Virus record (IMG/VR): IMGVR_UViG_3300028197_000095
Span: 1-30,703 of that record
Length of the DNA stretch: 30,703 nucleotides
From: a virus
Reading direction: 5' to 3' (one strand)
This document shows, piece by piece, positions 23,055-30,703 of this stretch. A program made the translations under genes and the position numbers. Within the stretch, counting starts at the first letter, position 1; each line of letters opens with the position of its first letter. Below the pieces are notes generated by a model. It saw only the letters and a program-made list of their open reading frames with translations. It was not told where the DNA came from and ran no database searches.

Positions 23055-24221
23055 ATGGCAAAACGCAAACCAAGAGCAAAGAACGTATACTTTACTCCAG
23101 AACCAGACTGGAAGTCTATGATGACTGTAAAGACTGAAGAGGAAAAACTTAAGGTATTTCGAGAGGCTGATTATTTTACTCGCACAGAGATTGCTGATAA
23201 GAAAAAAATACAAAAGTCTCGTGAATGGATTAAAAATAAATCACCATGGACTAGCAAAGACAAAGACATAATCTTAGCAAACCCAGACTGGGCCTTTAGT
23301 GCAACCAGCAGTACATTCTTTATAGAAAGTAAACTAGGCTTTATCCCAGAAAAAATTATGGAATTTCTTCAAAGAAGAAAAGAAGAAGAATGGATACCTC
23401 GTGGCAAAAAAGCATTAGTTGAGAAGAAGGAAAAAGTACAACTACAACAAGAGAAACCTAAAGTAAGTATTCAAGAAAGAATGCGAGAGCAGATAGGTGA
23501 CCTCTGTGGTGATATAGAGTACTTTTTAGATGAACTCATTGATGGGAACAAATCAATTAAAGAGTTTGAACCATACAAAATGATGATGTCATATCAACCA
23601 GAAGTTAAAATGCCTCATGCAAAATTAATTAAAGAAGAGTTTGCTAATGGACACGAAGAAGCACTAGAAGTTATAGAATGGCAAGACGAACAAATTAAAG
23701 AAGCATATAGTAACTTTACTTTAAAGCAACGTAAAGAGTACTTAGAGTACTTTGAAATGATTAATACTGCTTGTGATACCATAATACAAACAAAAGCAAC
23801 TACACGCAAAGCTCGTAAGCCTAAGGCTAAGTCTAAAGAGAAGATAGTAACAAAGTTAAAGTTTAAGATTAACGACCCTGAATTAGGAGTAGCAAGTGTA
23901 CCACCCACAGACATTGTTTATGCAAGTGAATGTTGGGTATACAATGTTAAAACTAGAAAGATAGGTGTGTACAAAGCAAAAGATCCAGATCCTAAGAACT
24001 TACGAAGAGAAGGATCAGGACTTAATGTTAAAGGCACTACACTACTAGATTTCTGTGAAGAGTCAAGTGTGCAAAAAACACTCCGTAAGCCTAAGGAACA
24101 ACTAAAATTCTTTGAAGGTGCCAAGACTGCTTGTAAGAATAATTTTGAAGCAATTAAAACAACAGACACTAAAATGAATGGTAGGTTCAACGAGCACACT
24201 ATCATATTAAAGACATTTTAA
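23055..24221 (+). CDS. Conserved-looking basic protein of unknown function
   Basis: 388 residues, Lys-rich and soluble. It begins MAKRKPRAKNVYFTPEPDW, has a helical middle with coiled-coil tendency (about 130-235), then a very basic linker ARKPKAKSKEKIVTKLKF and a compact C-terminal domain (VYASECWVYNVKTRKIGVYK, LNVKGTTLLDFCEESS). The basic linker and Tyr/Trp-rich end could suit nucleic-acid binding, but I recognise no motif. The opening AKNVYFTPE is slightly reminiscent of marine-phage gp55 late sigma factors, yet the rest does not fit. AAAGGA lies 11 bases before the ATG. A sigma70-type promoter, rather than a late one, sets it apart from its structural neighbours. Confidence 0.75.
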   Translation: MAKRKPRAKNVYFTPEPDWKSMMTVKTEEEKLKVFREADYFTRTEIADKKKIQKSREWIKNKSPWTSKDKDIILANPDWAFSATSSTFFIESKLGFIPEKIMEFLQRRKEEEWIPRGKKALVEKKEKVQLQQEKPKVSIQERMREQIGDLCGDIEYFLDELIDGNKSIKEFEPYKMMMSYQPEVKMPHAKLIKEEFANGHEEALEVIEWQDEQIKEAYSNFTLKQRKEYLEYFEMINTACDTIIQTKATTRKARKPKAKSKEKIVTKLKFKINDPELGVASVPPTDIVYASECWVYNVKTRKIGVYKAKDPDPKNLRREGSGLNVKGTTLLDFCEESSVQKTLRKPKEQLKFFEGAKTACKNNFEAIKTTDTKMNGRFNEHTIILKTF

Positions 24222-24253
24222 CCAGCATTGTCCGTAACAACCAACTAAATTCT

Positions 24254-24261
24254 GATAAATA
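24254..24261 (+). promoter_or_regulatory. Late promoter with zero-length leader (gp13)
   Basis: GATAAATA ends five bases before ATG 24267. Twenty bases across promoter and ATG are identical to the gp14 promoter on the other strand. No ribosome site. Confidence 0.82.
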
Positions 24262-24266
24262 GTGTT

Positions 24267-25028
24267 ATGCCAGAGAATCAAATAGGATACAATAGCAGAG
24301 AAGATCTCGTAAGAGAGATGCAACTTAGGTTAGCAGATGACATCGTTGATGTAGAGCTCGACCGAGACCACTACGACGTAGCAATAGACTCTGCTATGAA
24401 AAAGTATAGACAACTAAGTGCAGGGGCGGTTGAAGAAAGTGTTATCTTTATTCAGACGCAAATAAATGTAACAGAATACACATTACCAAATGAAGTCATG
24501 GAAGTTAGAAGACTTTACCGTAGAGGTGTTGGTAGTAATTCAGGTACTGGATCAAACTTTGATCCTTTTGATGTTGCATTCAACAACATGTATCTTTTAA
24601 ACGCAGGCCAAATTGGTGGCTTAGCAACGTTTGATGCATTCTCACAATACAAAGAAACAATAGGTAGAATATTTGGAAGTGAATACAATTTCCTTTGGAA
24701 TAGAAATACCAAGCAACTTAAGATATTAAGAAATGTTTCTACTGACGAAGAAGTAGCAGTTGGAGTTTATAACTTTATACCAGAAAAATTATTGCTAGGT
24801 GATATTTATGCGGGTAAATGGTTAGGTGACTTTGCACTAGCTCAGTCTAAACTTATACTTGGTGAAGCAAGAAGTAAGTATATGGGCGGCATACCAGGAG
24901 CAGGCGGTAACATTGTTCTCAACGGAGAAGCAATGAAACAAGAAGCTCAAGCAGAAATGGAAATTCTCATTCAGTCAGTACACAATATGGAAGAAGGTAA
25001 CTTACCGCTAGGTTTCGTAATAGGCTAA
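24267..25028 (+). CDS. 13: gp13-like neck protein
   Basis: 253 residues, somewhat shorter than T4 gp13 (309). The opening matches that family: YNSREDLVREMQLRLADDIV, DVELDRDHYDVAIDSAMKKY, then a beta part (INVTEYTLPNEVMEVRRLYR). The later helical region (FALAQSKLILGEARSKY) and PLGFVIG end are also typical of marine T4-like versions. gp13 forms the neck with gp14 and seals DNA-filled heads. The gene has the same 20-base promoter and start block as gp14, although the two genes lie on opposite strands 2.9 kb apart, which fits matched expression of two partners. No Shine-Dalgarno; the first internal ATG (residue 18) would remove the conserved start. Confidence 0.75.
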   Translation: MPENQIGYNSREDLVREMQLRLADDIVDVELDRDHYDVAIDSAMKKYRQLSAGAVEESVIFIQTQINVTEYTLPNEVMEVRRLYRRGVGSNSGTGSNFDPFDVAFNNMYLLNAGQIGGLATFDAFSQYKETIGRIFGSEYNFLWNRNTKQLKILRNVSTDEEVAVGVYNFIPEKLLLGDIYAGKWLGDFALAQSKLILGEARSKYMGGIPGAGGNIVLNGEAMKQEAQAEMEILIQSVHNMEEGNLPLGFVIG

Positions 25029-25062
25029 GTTCTTTTTTCTATTAAATTTACTTACATATGAT

Positions 25063-25070
25063 GATAAGTA
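25063..25070 (+). promoter_or_regulatory. Possible variant late promoter (GATAAGTA)
   Basis: It differs from GATAAATA at one internal position. It lies 23 bases before the dNMP kinase ATG. T4 late promoters tolerate little change, so activity is uncertain. Confidence 0.3.
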
Positions 25071-25093
25071 TTTTTAGCACAAACAGGTAATTT

Positions 25094-25765
25094 ATGAACA
25101 TCATTGGACTAGTAGGTTTTATAGGCTCAGGTAAAGACACAGTAGCAAACATGTTTGTTGACAACCATGGTTGTGTACAAGATAGTTTTGCCGCTCCTCT
25201 TAAAGACTTATGTTCAACTATATTTGGTTGGGAAAGGCATTTACTCCAAGGCGATACTGTTGAAAGCAGAGACTTTAGAGAAACGCCAGACCTTTACTGG
25301 ACTAAGAAACTTAATATTGATAACTTTACTCCTAGATTAGCATTACAACTAATGGGAACAGAAGTACTTAGAAATCACTTTCATGAAGATATTTGGCTAA
25401 ACAGTTTAGAATATAGATTGCGAGTAAGACATCAAACAGATCCTTGTGTTGTTGTAAGCGATGCTAGATTCCAAAACGAGTTATCACTGATTAAATCTAT
25501 GAATGGATATGTTATTTGGGTACAACGCGGAGAACTACCTGATTGGCATGATGTTGCAAAAACATCTCACACAAATGCTGTTAATAGAAAAATAATGCAA
25601 ACACGTTATAAAGAAGTTCATGAAAGTGAATGGAATTGGGTAGGCCATCCCGTAGATTATATTATTAAAAATAATGGCACTTTAGACGAGTTAATAGAGC
25701 AAGTTGCCGAAGTGAGAGCAGACATAGACTCCCGTAAACCGCCTACAGCACTATATAGTGTGTGA
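25094..25765 (+). CDS. 1: Deoxynucleoside monophosphate kinase (T4 gp1-like)
   Basis: 223 residues (T4 gp1 is 241). A P-loop at residues 8-16, GFIGSGKDT, parallels GVKRSGKDT of T4 gp1. FAAPLKDLC follows as the substrate-side helix. ALQLMGTEVLRNHFHEDIWL aligns with the gp1 block around LMQALGTD, and VVVSDARFQNE with its VPDTRQDHE. DYIIKNNGTLDELIEQV gives the usual C-terminal end. The enzyme phosphorylates dNMPs, including a modified one in T4, feeding phage DNA synthesis. An AGGT site precedes the ATG. It lies between gp13 and the sheath gene, which is an unusual spot for a nucleotide-metabolism gene. A minus-strand late octamer points into its 3' end. Confidence 0.87.
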   Translation: MNIIGLVGFIGSGKDTVANMFVDNHGCVQDSFAAPLKDLCSTIFGWERHLLQGDTVESRDFRETPDLYWTKKLNIDNFTPRLALQLMGTEVLRNHFHEDIWLNSLEYRLRVRHQTDPCVVVSDARFQNELSLIKSMNGYVIWVQRGELPDWHDVAKTSHTNAVNRKIMQTRYKEVHESEWNWVGHPVDYIIKNNGTLDELIEQVAEVRADIDSRKPPTALYSV

Positions 25766-25770
25766 AGGTA

Positions 25771-25778
25771 TATTTATC
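25771..25778 (-). promoter_or_regulatory. Antisense late-promoter octamer
   Basis: GATAAATA on the minus strand, six bases past the dNMP kinase stop and pointing into that gene. No minus-strand gene lies downstream. It may make an antisense RNA late in infection, or be a chance match in AT-rich DNA. Confidence 0.35.
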
Positions 25779-25810
25779 TAAAACCCCCAAAACCTTGTTA
25801 CCCAATATTC

Positions 25811-25830
25811 TATAATACCGTATAATACCG
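25811..25830 (+). repeat. Tandem 10-base repeat TATAATACCG x2
   Basis: Two exact adjacent copies, each with a perfect TATAAT, in the gap before the sheath gene's late promoter. No good -35 box lies 16-18 bases before either. They could be weak promoters or a binding site. Confidence 0.6.
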
Positions 25831-25837
25831 TCTTTTG

Positions 25838-25845
25838 GATAAATA
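25838..25845 (+). promoter_or_regulatory. Late promoter of the tail sheath gene
   Basis: GATAAATA with predicted start near 25851, giving a leader of about 35 bases and a good GGGAGA ribosome site before ATG 25886. Confidence 0.82.
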
Positions 25846-25885
25846 CATGTATCCATAACAAATTATATATAAATGGGAGAACAAT

Positions 25886-28702
25886 ATGGCTACATTAACC
25901 TCACCAGGAGTTAGCATTACCGTAACAGACGAAAGTTTTTACGCGGCGGCTGGCACTGGAACTGTACCTCTTATTGTTATTGCTACAGCAGAAGACAAAA
26001 CCGCACCAGATGGTTCATCAACTGCAAGTTACACAACATCAGCAACTGCTGGTAATGTGTATTTGATCAATAGCCAACGAGAGTTACTTACAAATTACGG
26101 TAACCCTAACTTTAGAAAAAGTGGGGCAACACCTTTACACGGAGACGAACTTAACGAGTACGGCTTACAAGCGGCTTACAGTTTCTTAGGAATTGCCAAC
26201 AGAGCATACGTCCTTAGAGCTGACATCGACTTGTCAGAACTTACAGGTTCTACAACGGCTCCAACAGCGGCACCGGCAAACGGTTCATACTGGTTAGATA
26301 CAAGTGCAACAACTTGGGGTCTTAAAGAATGGAGCGGAACTGGCTGGGTAATTAAACCAACATTAGCACCAAATAGTACCCAAGTTACTACAGGAGCCTC
26401 ACCGGCACCTAAAGCATCTATTGGTGTAGACGGTAACTATGCAGTTGTTTATCAACAAGACACTGGCGCAACAATGGCAGATATCAAACTATTTGAAAAG
26501 ATTTCAGGTGCTTGGTATCAAATTGGTACAACAGGTTGGGACTCAGCATCAAGTGGTGACTTCCAAATTGCTAGACATACTAACATTCCTTCAACAAGAA
26601 GCGGTGGTGGTTCATTAGCGGCAGGTGATTTATTCTTACAAACTAACACATTGAACAATGGTTCAGTAATTGGTTTAAAACTTTACAGCTCTACTACAAC
26701 AGCATGGACTACTCAGTTAGCATCTTACAGACAAACATCTGCAGAAGCATACGCTGATTACGGTACTGCAAGTTTAGGTGATCTTTGGTTTAAGTATTCA
26801 TCAGCAGATGCAACTGTTAAACTAAAAAGACATAACGGTGCAAGTACATTAAGTATTTCAAGTTCAGCGGCAATAGCCGATGACGTTATTGTTACAACTG
26901 GTCATACTAGTGGTACTACTGCAATCAAACTTGACATCAATGACAGATTTGCTGTTAATGGTGCAAGTGGTTATGTTAATGTAACATTCCATAACTTTGA
27001 TAGCGATTCAAACGGTAAACTAAGTGTTGATGACATGGTCCAAGCAATTAACTCAGCATTGAGTTCAGCAAACCAAGTTAATACACAGGCAGGATCAATT
27101 ACATGTTCAAATGTTTCTGGTAAAATCTCACTAGTTAATAGTGCTGGTACTGATATTAATGTTGTAGCAGGTGATGTCTCAGGCTTTAACGCCGCAGATT
27201 TAAATCTACTAGAAACAAATAGTAACTGGGAAGATTTAACATTTACATCTTCACCTATTGCTCCAACAGGAACATTAGCAGATGGTACTTTATGGTACGA
27301 TAACTTACTTGACAATACTAACATTGACTTTGTCTTTAAAGGTTCTGACAGTAAGTGGAATTCATATCCATATGACGTAAACATTGCGGCGGCAGAGCCA
27401 ACAGTACAAAGTGACAAAGGTTCACTTGTAACTGGTGACTTATGGGTCAGTAGTGCAGACTTAGAAAACTATCCTAAGATTTACAAGTACAATTCAGCAT
27501 TAGCGGCAGGTAGCAGATGGGTATTAGTTGATAATACAGATCAAATATCAGCAGATGGTATAGTATTTGCAGACATGAGAAGTGCTATTACACAGGGCGC
27601 CGGCGTTGCTATGGACAGTGATTGTCCTAATCCATCAGTATATCCTTTAGGTATATTAGGTTGGAACAAACGTTTGTCAGGTGGTAATATTAAGAAGTAT
27701 TCAACAACTAACGCAAGATGGGAAGACAACAGTGGTAACTTTGCCAATGGTGCTCCTAAATTACTTAGAAAAGCACAAAGAGGTGCAGTTGTTACAGCAT
27801 TACAATCAGCATTAACAAGTAACCAAGATATCAGAAATGAAACTAATAGATACAATCTAATAGCAACTCCAGGTTATGCAGAATGTTTAGATGAAATGAT
27901 TACACTAAACACTGATCGTAAAGAAACAGCATTTGTTATTGCAGACGCTCCTTTAGGATTAGCAAGTGATTCAACATCAACTCAAGCATGGGCAACTAAC
28001 ACAGCAGTTGCTACAGCAAACGGCGAAGATGGATTAGTAAGTGGATCAGCATACGCGGCTGTTTACTACCCACATGGTATGTCAACAAACTTAGACGGAA
28101 CTAACATTGTTGTTCCTTCAAGTTCAATTGCATTGAGAACACTGGCCTATAATGACCAGGTTGCTTTCCCTTGGTTTGCTCCAGCAGGTTTCCAAAGAGG
28201 TGTCGTTAGTAACGCAACTTCAACTGGTTACTTAAACAGAGCAACAGGTGAATTTAAAGCAGTTGCATTGAATGAAGGTCAAAGAGACAGTCTATACAGC
28301 AACAAAGTTAACCCAATTGCTAACTTCCCAGGAAGAGGCATTAACGTATTTGGACAAAAGACTTTAAGTCCTACATCAAGTGCGTTAGACAGAGTTAACG
28401 TTGCACGTTTAGTTGTTTACATAAGAGAAAGACTTGATGATTTAGTTAAGCCATTCTTGTTTGAGCCAAACGATGCTTCTACAAGAGCAGATGCTAAAGC
28501 AATCGTAGATAGATTCTTAGCAAACCTTGTTACTCAAAGAGGTTTATTTGACTTTGTTACAGTTTGTGACACAACAAATAATACCGCAGAAAGGATTGAC
28601 AGAAACGAATTGCACATTGATATTGCTATACAGCCTATCAAAGCAATTGAGTTTATTTACATTCCGATCAGAGTACAAAACACTCTTGGTTCGACTGCAT
28701 AA
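25886..28702 (+). CDS. 18: Tail sheath protein (gp18-like) with large insertion
   Basis: 938 residues, against 659 for T4 gp18. The N-terminus (TLTSPGVSITVTDESFYAAA, then TVPLIVIATAEDKTAPDGSS) is the standard contractile-sheath opening with a beta strand donated to a neighbour. YGNPNFRKSG and GLQAAYSFLGIANRAYVLRA follow. The C-terminal third is classic: VNVARLVVYIRERLDDLVKP, FLFEPNDASTRADAKAIVDR, then HIDIAIQPIKAIEFIYIPI. Between residues about 128 and 550 lies an insertion with five copies of a small beta module. Such insertions normally face outward on the sheath surface. A terminator follows the gene. The sheath call is secure; the insert's role (decoration or surface adhesion) is inferred. 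Confidence 0.92.
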   Translation: MATLTSPGVSITVTDESFYAAAGTGTVPLIVIATAEDKTAPDGSSTASYTTSATAGNVYLINSQRELLTNYGNPNFRKSGATPLHGDELNEYGLQAAYSFLGIANRAYVLRADIDLSELTGSTTAPTAAPANGSYWLDTSATTWGLKEWSGTGWVIKPTLAPNSTQVTTGASPAPKASIGVDGNYAVVYQQDTGATMADIKLFEKISGAWYQIGTTGWDSASSGDFQIARHTNIPSTRSGGGSLAAGDLFLQTNTLNNGSVIGLKLYSSTTTAWTTQLASYRQTSAEAYADYGTASLGDLWFKYSSADATVKLKRHNGASTLSISSSAAIADDVIVTTGHTSGTTAIKLDINDRFAVNGASGYVNVTFHNFDSDSNGKLSVDDMVQAINSALSSANQVNTQAGSITCSNVSGKISLVNSAGTDINVVAGDVSGFNAADLNLLETNSNWEDLTFTSSPIAPTGTLADGTLWYDNLLDNTNIDFVFKGSDSKWNSYPYDVNIAAAEPTVQSDKGSLVTGDLWVSSADLENYPKIYKYNSALAAGSRWVLVDNTDQISADGIVFADMRSAITQGAGVAMDSDCPNPSVYPLGILGWNKRLSGGNIKKYSTTNARWEDNSGNFANGAPKLLRKAQRGAVVTALQSALTSNQDIRNETNRYNLIATPGYAECLDEMITLNTDRKETAFVIADAPLGLASDSTSTQAWATNTAVATANGEDGLVSGSAYAAVYYPHGMSTNLDGTNIVVPSSSIALRTLAYNDQVAFPWFAPAGFQRGVVSNATSTGYLNRATGEFKAVALNEGQRDSLYSNKVNPIANFPGRGINVFGQKTLSPTSSALDRVNVARLVVYIRERLDDLVKPFLFEPNDASTRADAKAIVDRFLANLVTQRGLFDFVTVCDTTNNTAERIDRNELHIDIAIQPIKAIEFIYIPIRVQNTLGSTA
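26268..27534 (+). repeat. Five degenerate beta modules within the sheath insertion
   Basis: Each module has the form G-D/S-L/Y-W/F-x-D/T...hydrophobic strand...W: NGSYWLDTS..GWV, AGDLFLQTN..AWT, LGDLWFKYS..KRHNG, DGTLWYDNL..KWNSY, TGDLWVSSA..RWVLV. They are diverged at DNA level, so recognised only as protein. Similar modules occur in gp14, gp15 and the first fibre gene. Confidence 0.6.
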
Positions 28703-28726
28703 GTTAAACTTTACAGTAAAAACACT

Positions 28727-28753
28727 AAAAGGCGTCATTAGGCGCCTTTTTTT
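28727..28753 (+). terminator. Intrinsic terminator after the sheath gene
   Basis: AAAAGGCG and CGCCTTTT arms with an eight-base loop and a long T run. It separates sheath from tube, each with its own late promoter. Confidence 0.87.
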
Positions 28754-28794
28754 GTGGTTATAATAGCATACGTTAATTAAATTTAGCAAAAGAT

Positions 28795-28802
28795 GATAAA
28801 TA
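28795..28802 (+). promoter_or_regulatory. Late promoter of the tail tube gene
   Basis: GATAAATA, with predicted start near 28808, gives a leader of about 47 bases with a TAGGAGA ribosome site before ATG 28855. Confidence 0.8.
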
Positions 28803-28854
28803 TTTGCATATAAACGATTATCGTTATTATTTTATTAACGTAGGAGAAAATACA

Positions 28855-29475
28855 ATGGCATTAGAGGCTATACCAACATTAAATAAATTCGGAGTACCAA
28901 CTGGTGACAGTACTACCGGAACTGGCATATTAATGCCAAAACTAAAGTATCGATTTAGAGTAACATTCTTTGAAGGCTTTGGTGGTGCAGTTGCAGGTGA
29001 TAACTTAGTTATTACTCAAAACGTACAATCAGTAGAAAGACCAAAATTGACTCACGAAGAAGTTACAATTGATTCTTACAACTCAAGAGTATATATCCAA
29101 GGTAAACATACTTGGGATCCAATTACTGTAACTGTAAGGGACGACATGACTAATGGTACTTCTAAGGCAATCGGTAGACAGTTGCAAAGACAATTTAACC
29201 ATTTCCAACAAACAACACCAAGTGCTGGTTCAGATTACAAATTTCAAACAGCAATTGAAGTACTAGATGGTAGTTCAACAGAAGCAACTGAGTATTGGGT
29301 ATTAGAAGGATGTTTCCTTACTAATGTTAACTATGGTGATCAAGACTATTCTGCAACAGATCCTGTTCAGATCGTAATGACTATCAAGTATGATAACGCA
29401 ACTCAGTATGATACAGATTCTTCACCATTAAGTCCGGCTCCAACAGCAGGATCAGTTAGTACTAACAGAGCTTAA
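28855..29475 (+). CDS. 19: Tail tube protein (gp19-like)
   Basis: 206 residues from ATG 28855; the reading frame is open further upstream but only this ATG has a ribosome site (TAGGAG, seven to nine bases before). KLKYRFRVTFFEGFGG, LVITQNVQSVERPKLTHEEV, YIQGKHTWDPITVTVRDDMT and FLTNVNYGDQDYSATDPVQI form the known tube-protein pattern, in which stacked hexamer rings line the DNA channel inside the sheath. Position directly after gp18 is the conserved T4 order. It is longer than T4 gp19 (163), with a Ser/Ala-rich end (SSPLSPAPTAGSVS). Confidence 0.9.
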   Translation: MALEAIPTLNKFGVPTGDSTTGTGILMPKLKYRFRVTFFEGFGGAVAGDNLVITQNVQSVERPKLTHEEVTIDSYNSRVYIQGKHTWDPITVTVRDDMTNGTSKAIGRQLQRQFNHFQQTTPSAGSDYKFQTAIEVLDGSSTEATEYWVLEGCFLTNVNYGDQDYSATDPVQIVMTIKYDNATQYDTDSSPLSPAPTAGSVSTNRA

Positions 29476-29500
29476 GACTAGCCTTGCTAGGAGTTAGCAT

Positions 29501-30703
29501 ATGGCTTTAGACTTTTTAGGGAAATACAGCGGCGACCAGAAATTTCTACTTAGAGATTTTAGGAATGCCGCAAGATTAACACCTGGTGTTAATCCGCCAA
29601 GACAAAAGTTTGAGGGTTATGTAAATTTTATACTTAACCGTGAGCTTTATTCTACTCTCTATGGCGACCAAGCATCCAATGAATTTAGAACACAAATCAG
29701 TAGTTTAGTTAGAACTGCTGATTTACCTTCTGTTGTATTCCAAACAGAAACTAAAAATGCATTTAACAAAAAACGAATTGTAAACACAGGTGTTACATAC
29801 AATCCTGTGAGTATGACGGTATTTGATACTGTAGGTAATGAATGGATTACTACATTAATGAAATACTTTTCATACCATTTTATGGATCCTCGTAATAATC
29901 AAAAATCAGATGACAGAGACATAGCCGCCGGAAACATTAGAGAAGGTGGAGTAGAAAATACAAATTCGTCTTATGGTCCAGCCACGGGTTTTGATGTTGG
30001 GTTTAATTCTAATGACGCCGGTTATAACTTAAATGCTTCTGCACAATTTTTCGAACGTATTGATTATGTATTGTACCACGGAAACAAAGGTGTTCAGTAT
30101 AGTATTATAAACCCAATGATGTCAGAATTCAAACCAGGCAGTATAGATTATTCATCAAGTGATGTGCAAGAATTTTCAATGACATTCGATTATGAAAGAT
30201 TTACAGTATATAATAAACTAAACTTTGACTTAGCGGCAGAGGACGTAGACAGATTTGAAGAGCTAGGCGCAATTACAGGTGATTTATTTGAAGGTGGTGA
30301 CGAAACCAAACCATTAGTACTACAAGAAGCAAACGAAAGAACACTAGGATATTTAGGCTCAGAAGAAGAACGCAGAGCTAGGAGTTCACAACCAGCATAT
30401 ACAAAACCAGCACCACCAACACCTCCTGCAGAAGGCAGTACCTCGGAAGATACAGACGAAAGCGGATCAGGTGATGACCCAGAAACAAATAATGCACCAG
30501 ATAATGAATCACCTTCAGGAACATACTCAAACGAAATAGGAGAGGGAATCTTAGCAGGTTCATCTGCAGATAGCTCGTTATTTGGCAGTGATATTTTAGG
30601 CGATATAGCAGATTCGGCCTTATCCGCAGTACTCAGAGGGCAGAATGTTAAAGATGCAGTTATTAGTACAGCAGTTCATAATATATCAACAGCAATAGGT
30701 AGT
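29501..30703 (+). CDS. Tail-tube-like or tube-initiator structural protein, 3' truncated by the window
   Basis: An open frame of 401 codons from ATG 29501 to the right edge, with no stop. A TAGGAG ribosome site precedes the ATG; a small CTAGC-CTT-GCTAG hairpin (29478-29490) touches that site. The N-terminal 240 residues have the look of a tail-tube fold: FEGYVNFILNRELY, ISSLVRTADLPSVVFQTETK, NKKRIVNTGVTYNPVSMTVF, EWITTLMKYFSYHF, FSMTFDYERFTVYN. A Pro/Glu/Asp/Ser-rich linker (about 300-350) and an Ala/Gly/Ser-rich helix-like region follow. It could be a gp54/gp48-type tube initiator or a second tube-related protein typical of marine T4-like phages. It lies where T4 would have gp20. The structural role is likely; the exact counterpart is open. 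Confidence 0.6.
   Translation, partial: MALDFLGKYSGDQKFLLRDFRNAARLTPGVNPPRQKFEGYVNFILNRELYSTLYGDQASNEFRTQISSLVRTADLPSVVFQTETKNAFNKKRIVNTGVTYNPVSMTVFDTVGNEWITTLMKYFSYHFMDPRNNQKSDDRDIAAGNIREGGVENTNSSYGPATGFDVGFNSNDAGYNLNASAQFFERIDYVLYHGNKGVQYSIINPMMSEFKPGSIDYSSSDVQEFSMTFDYERFTVYNKLNFDLAAEDVDRFEELGAITGDLFEGGDETKPLVLQEANERTLGYLGSEEERRARSSQPAYTKPAPPTPPAEGSTSEDTDESGSGDDPETNNAPDNESPSGTYSNEIGEGILAGSSADSSLFGSDILGDIADSALSAVLRGQNVKDAVISTAVHNISTAIGS

Noticed and set aside
23055-24221. gp55-type late sigma factor
   Set aside because: Only the opening residues are reminiscent; the remaining length and sequence do not follow the family.
1-30703. tRNA genes, riboswitches, insertion sequences, attachment sites or replication origin
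   Set aside because: I read the intergenic gaps (none above 300 bases) and saw no cloverleaf, conserved aptamer, transposase or site; small or diverged RNAs could escape reading by eye.

Overview
The window looks like the structural (late) region of a T4-like myovirus that infects a low-GC, Gram-negative marine bacterium. The evidence is a set of T4-type neck, tail and metabolism genes (gp13, gp14, gp15, gp18, gp19, a gp1-type dNMP kinase and a T4-type lysozyme), long repeat-built fibres of the kind seen in marine T4-like phages, and many copies of the T4-type late promoter octamer (here GATAAATA) in front of genes. Base composition and gene content fit phages of SAR11-like or similar streamlined hosts; this host guess is inference.

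Layout. 1-440: 3' end of a ferritin-like di-iron protein. 444-7859: three fibre/structural genes (the second ends in a Peptidase_G2-type domain, the third is a 1617-residue repeat fibre), closed by a strong terminator. 7871-14267: a tightly coupled late operon with two small membrane/coiled-coil proteins, CsgF, CsgG, a curlin-like protein, a FecR-domain protein, a glycosyltransferase-like protein and a second curlin-like protein. 14276-15312: a sigma70-type promoter with a built-in inverted repeat and two small membrane proteins, then a lipoprotein and a 28-codon ORF. 15361-17418: a CHASE2 class III adenylate cyclase. 17419-21373 (minus): gp14, lysozyme, gp15, a Nudix hydrolase and an unknown protein. 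21428-25765 (plus): methyltransferase, epimerase, an unknown basic protein, gp13 and dNMP kinase. 25886-30703: enlarged tail sheath, tail tube, and the start of another tail-tube-like protein that runs off the end.

How it fits together. The 7.9-17.4 kb island is the unusual part. It encodes an outer-membrane curli-type export channel (CsgG plus CsgF), two secreted proteins with curlin-like repeats, a periplasmic FecR-domain protein, and a membrane cyclase with a periplasmic CHASE2 sensor. No CsgE, CsgC, CsgD or clear CsgB is present. My reading, which is inference, is that the phage builds its own pore and fibre-secretion apparatus late in infection, possibly linked to cAMP signalling. csgF/csgG-like genes in cultured marine T4-like phages have, as I recall, been reported; the full combination with FecR, two curlin-like substrates and a CHASE2 cyclase is what merits attention.

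A second unusual theme is gene expression. Four late genes (the cyclase, gp14, the methyltransferase and gp13) have their ATG exactly five bases after GATAAATA with no Shine-Dalgarno sequence. A fifth gene has its ATG seven bases after a sigma70 -10 box. These look like leaderless mRNAs.
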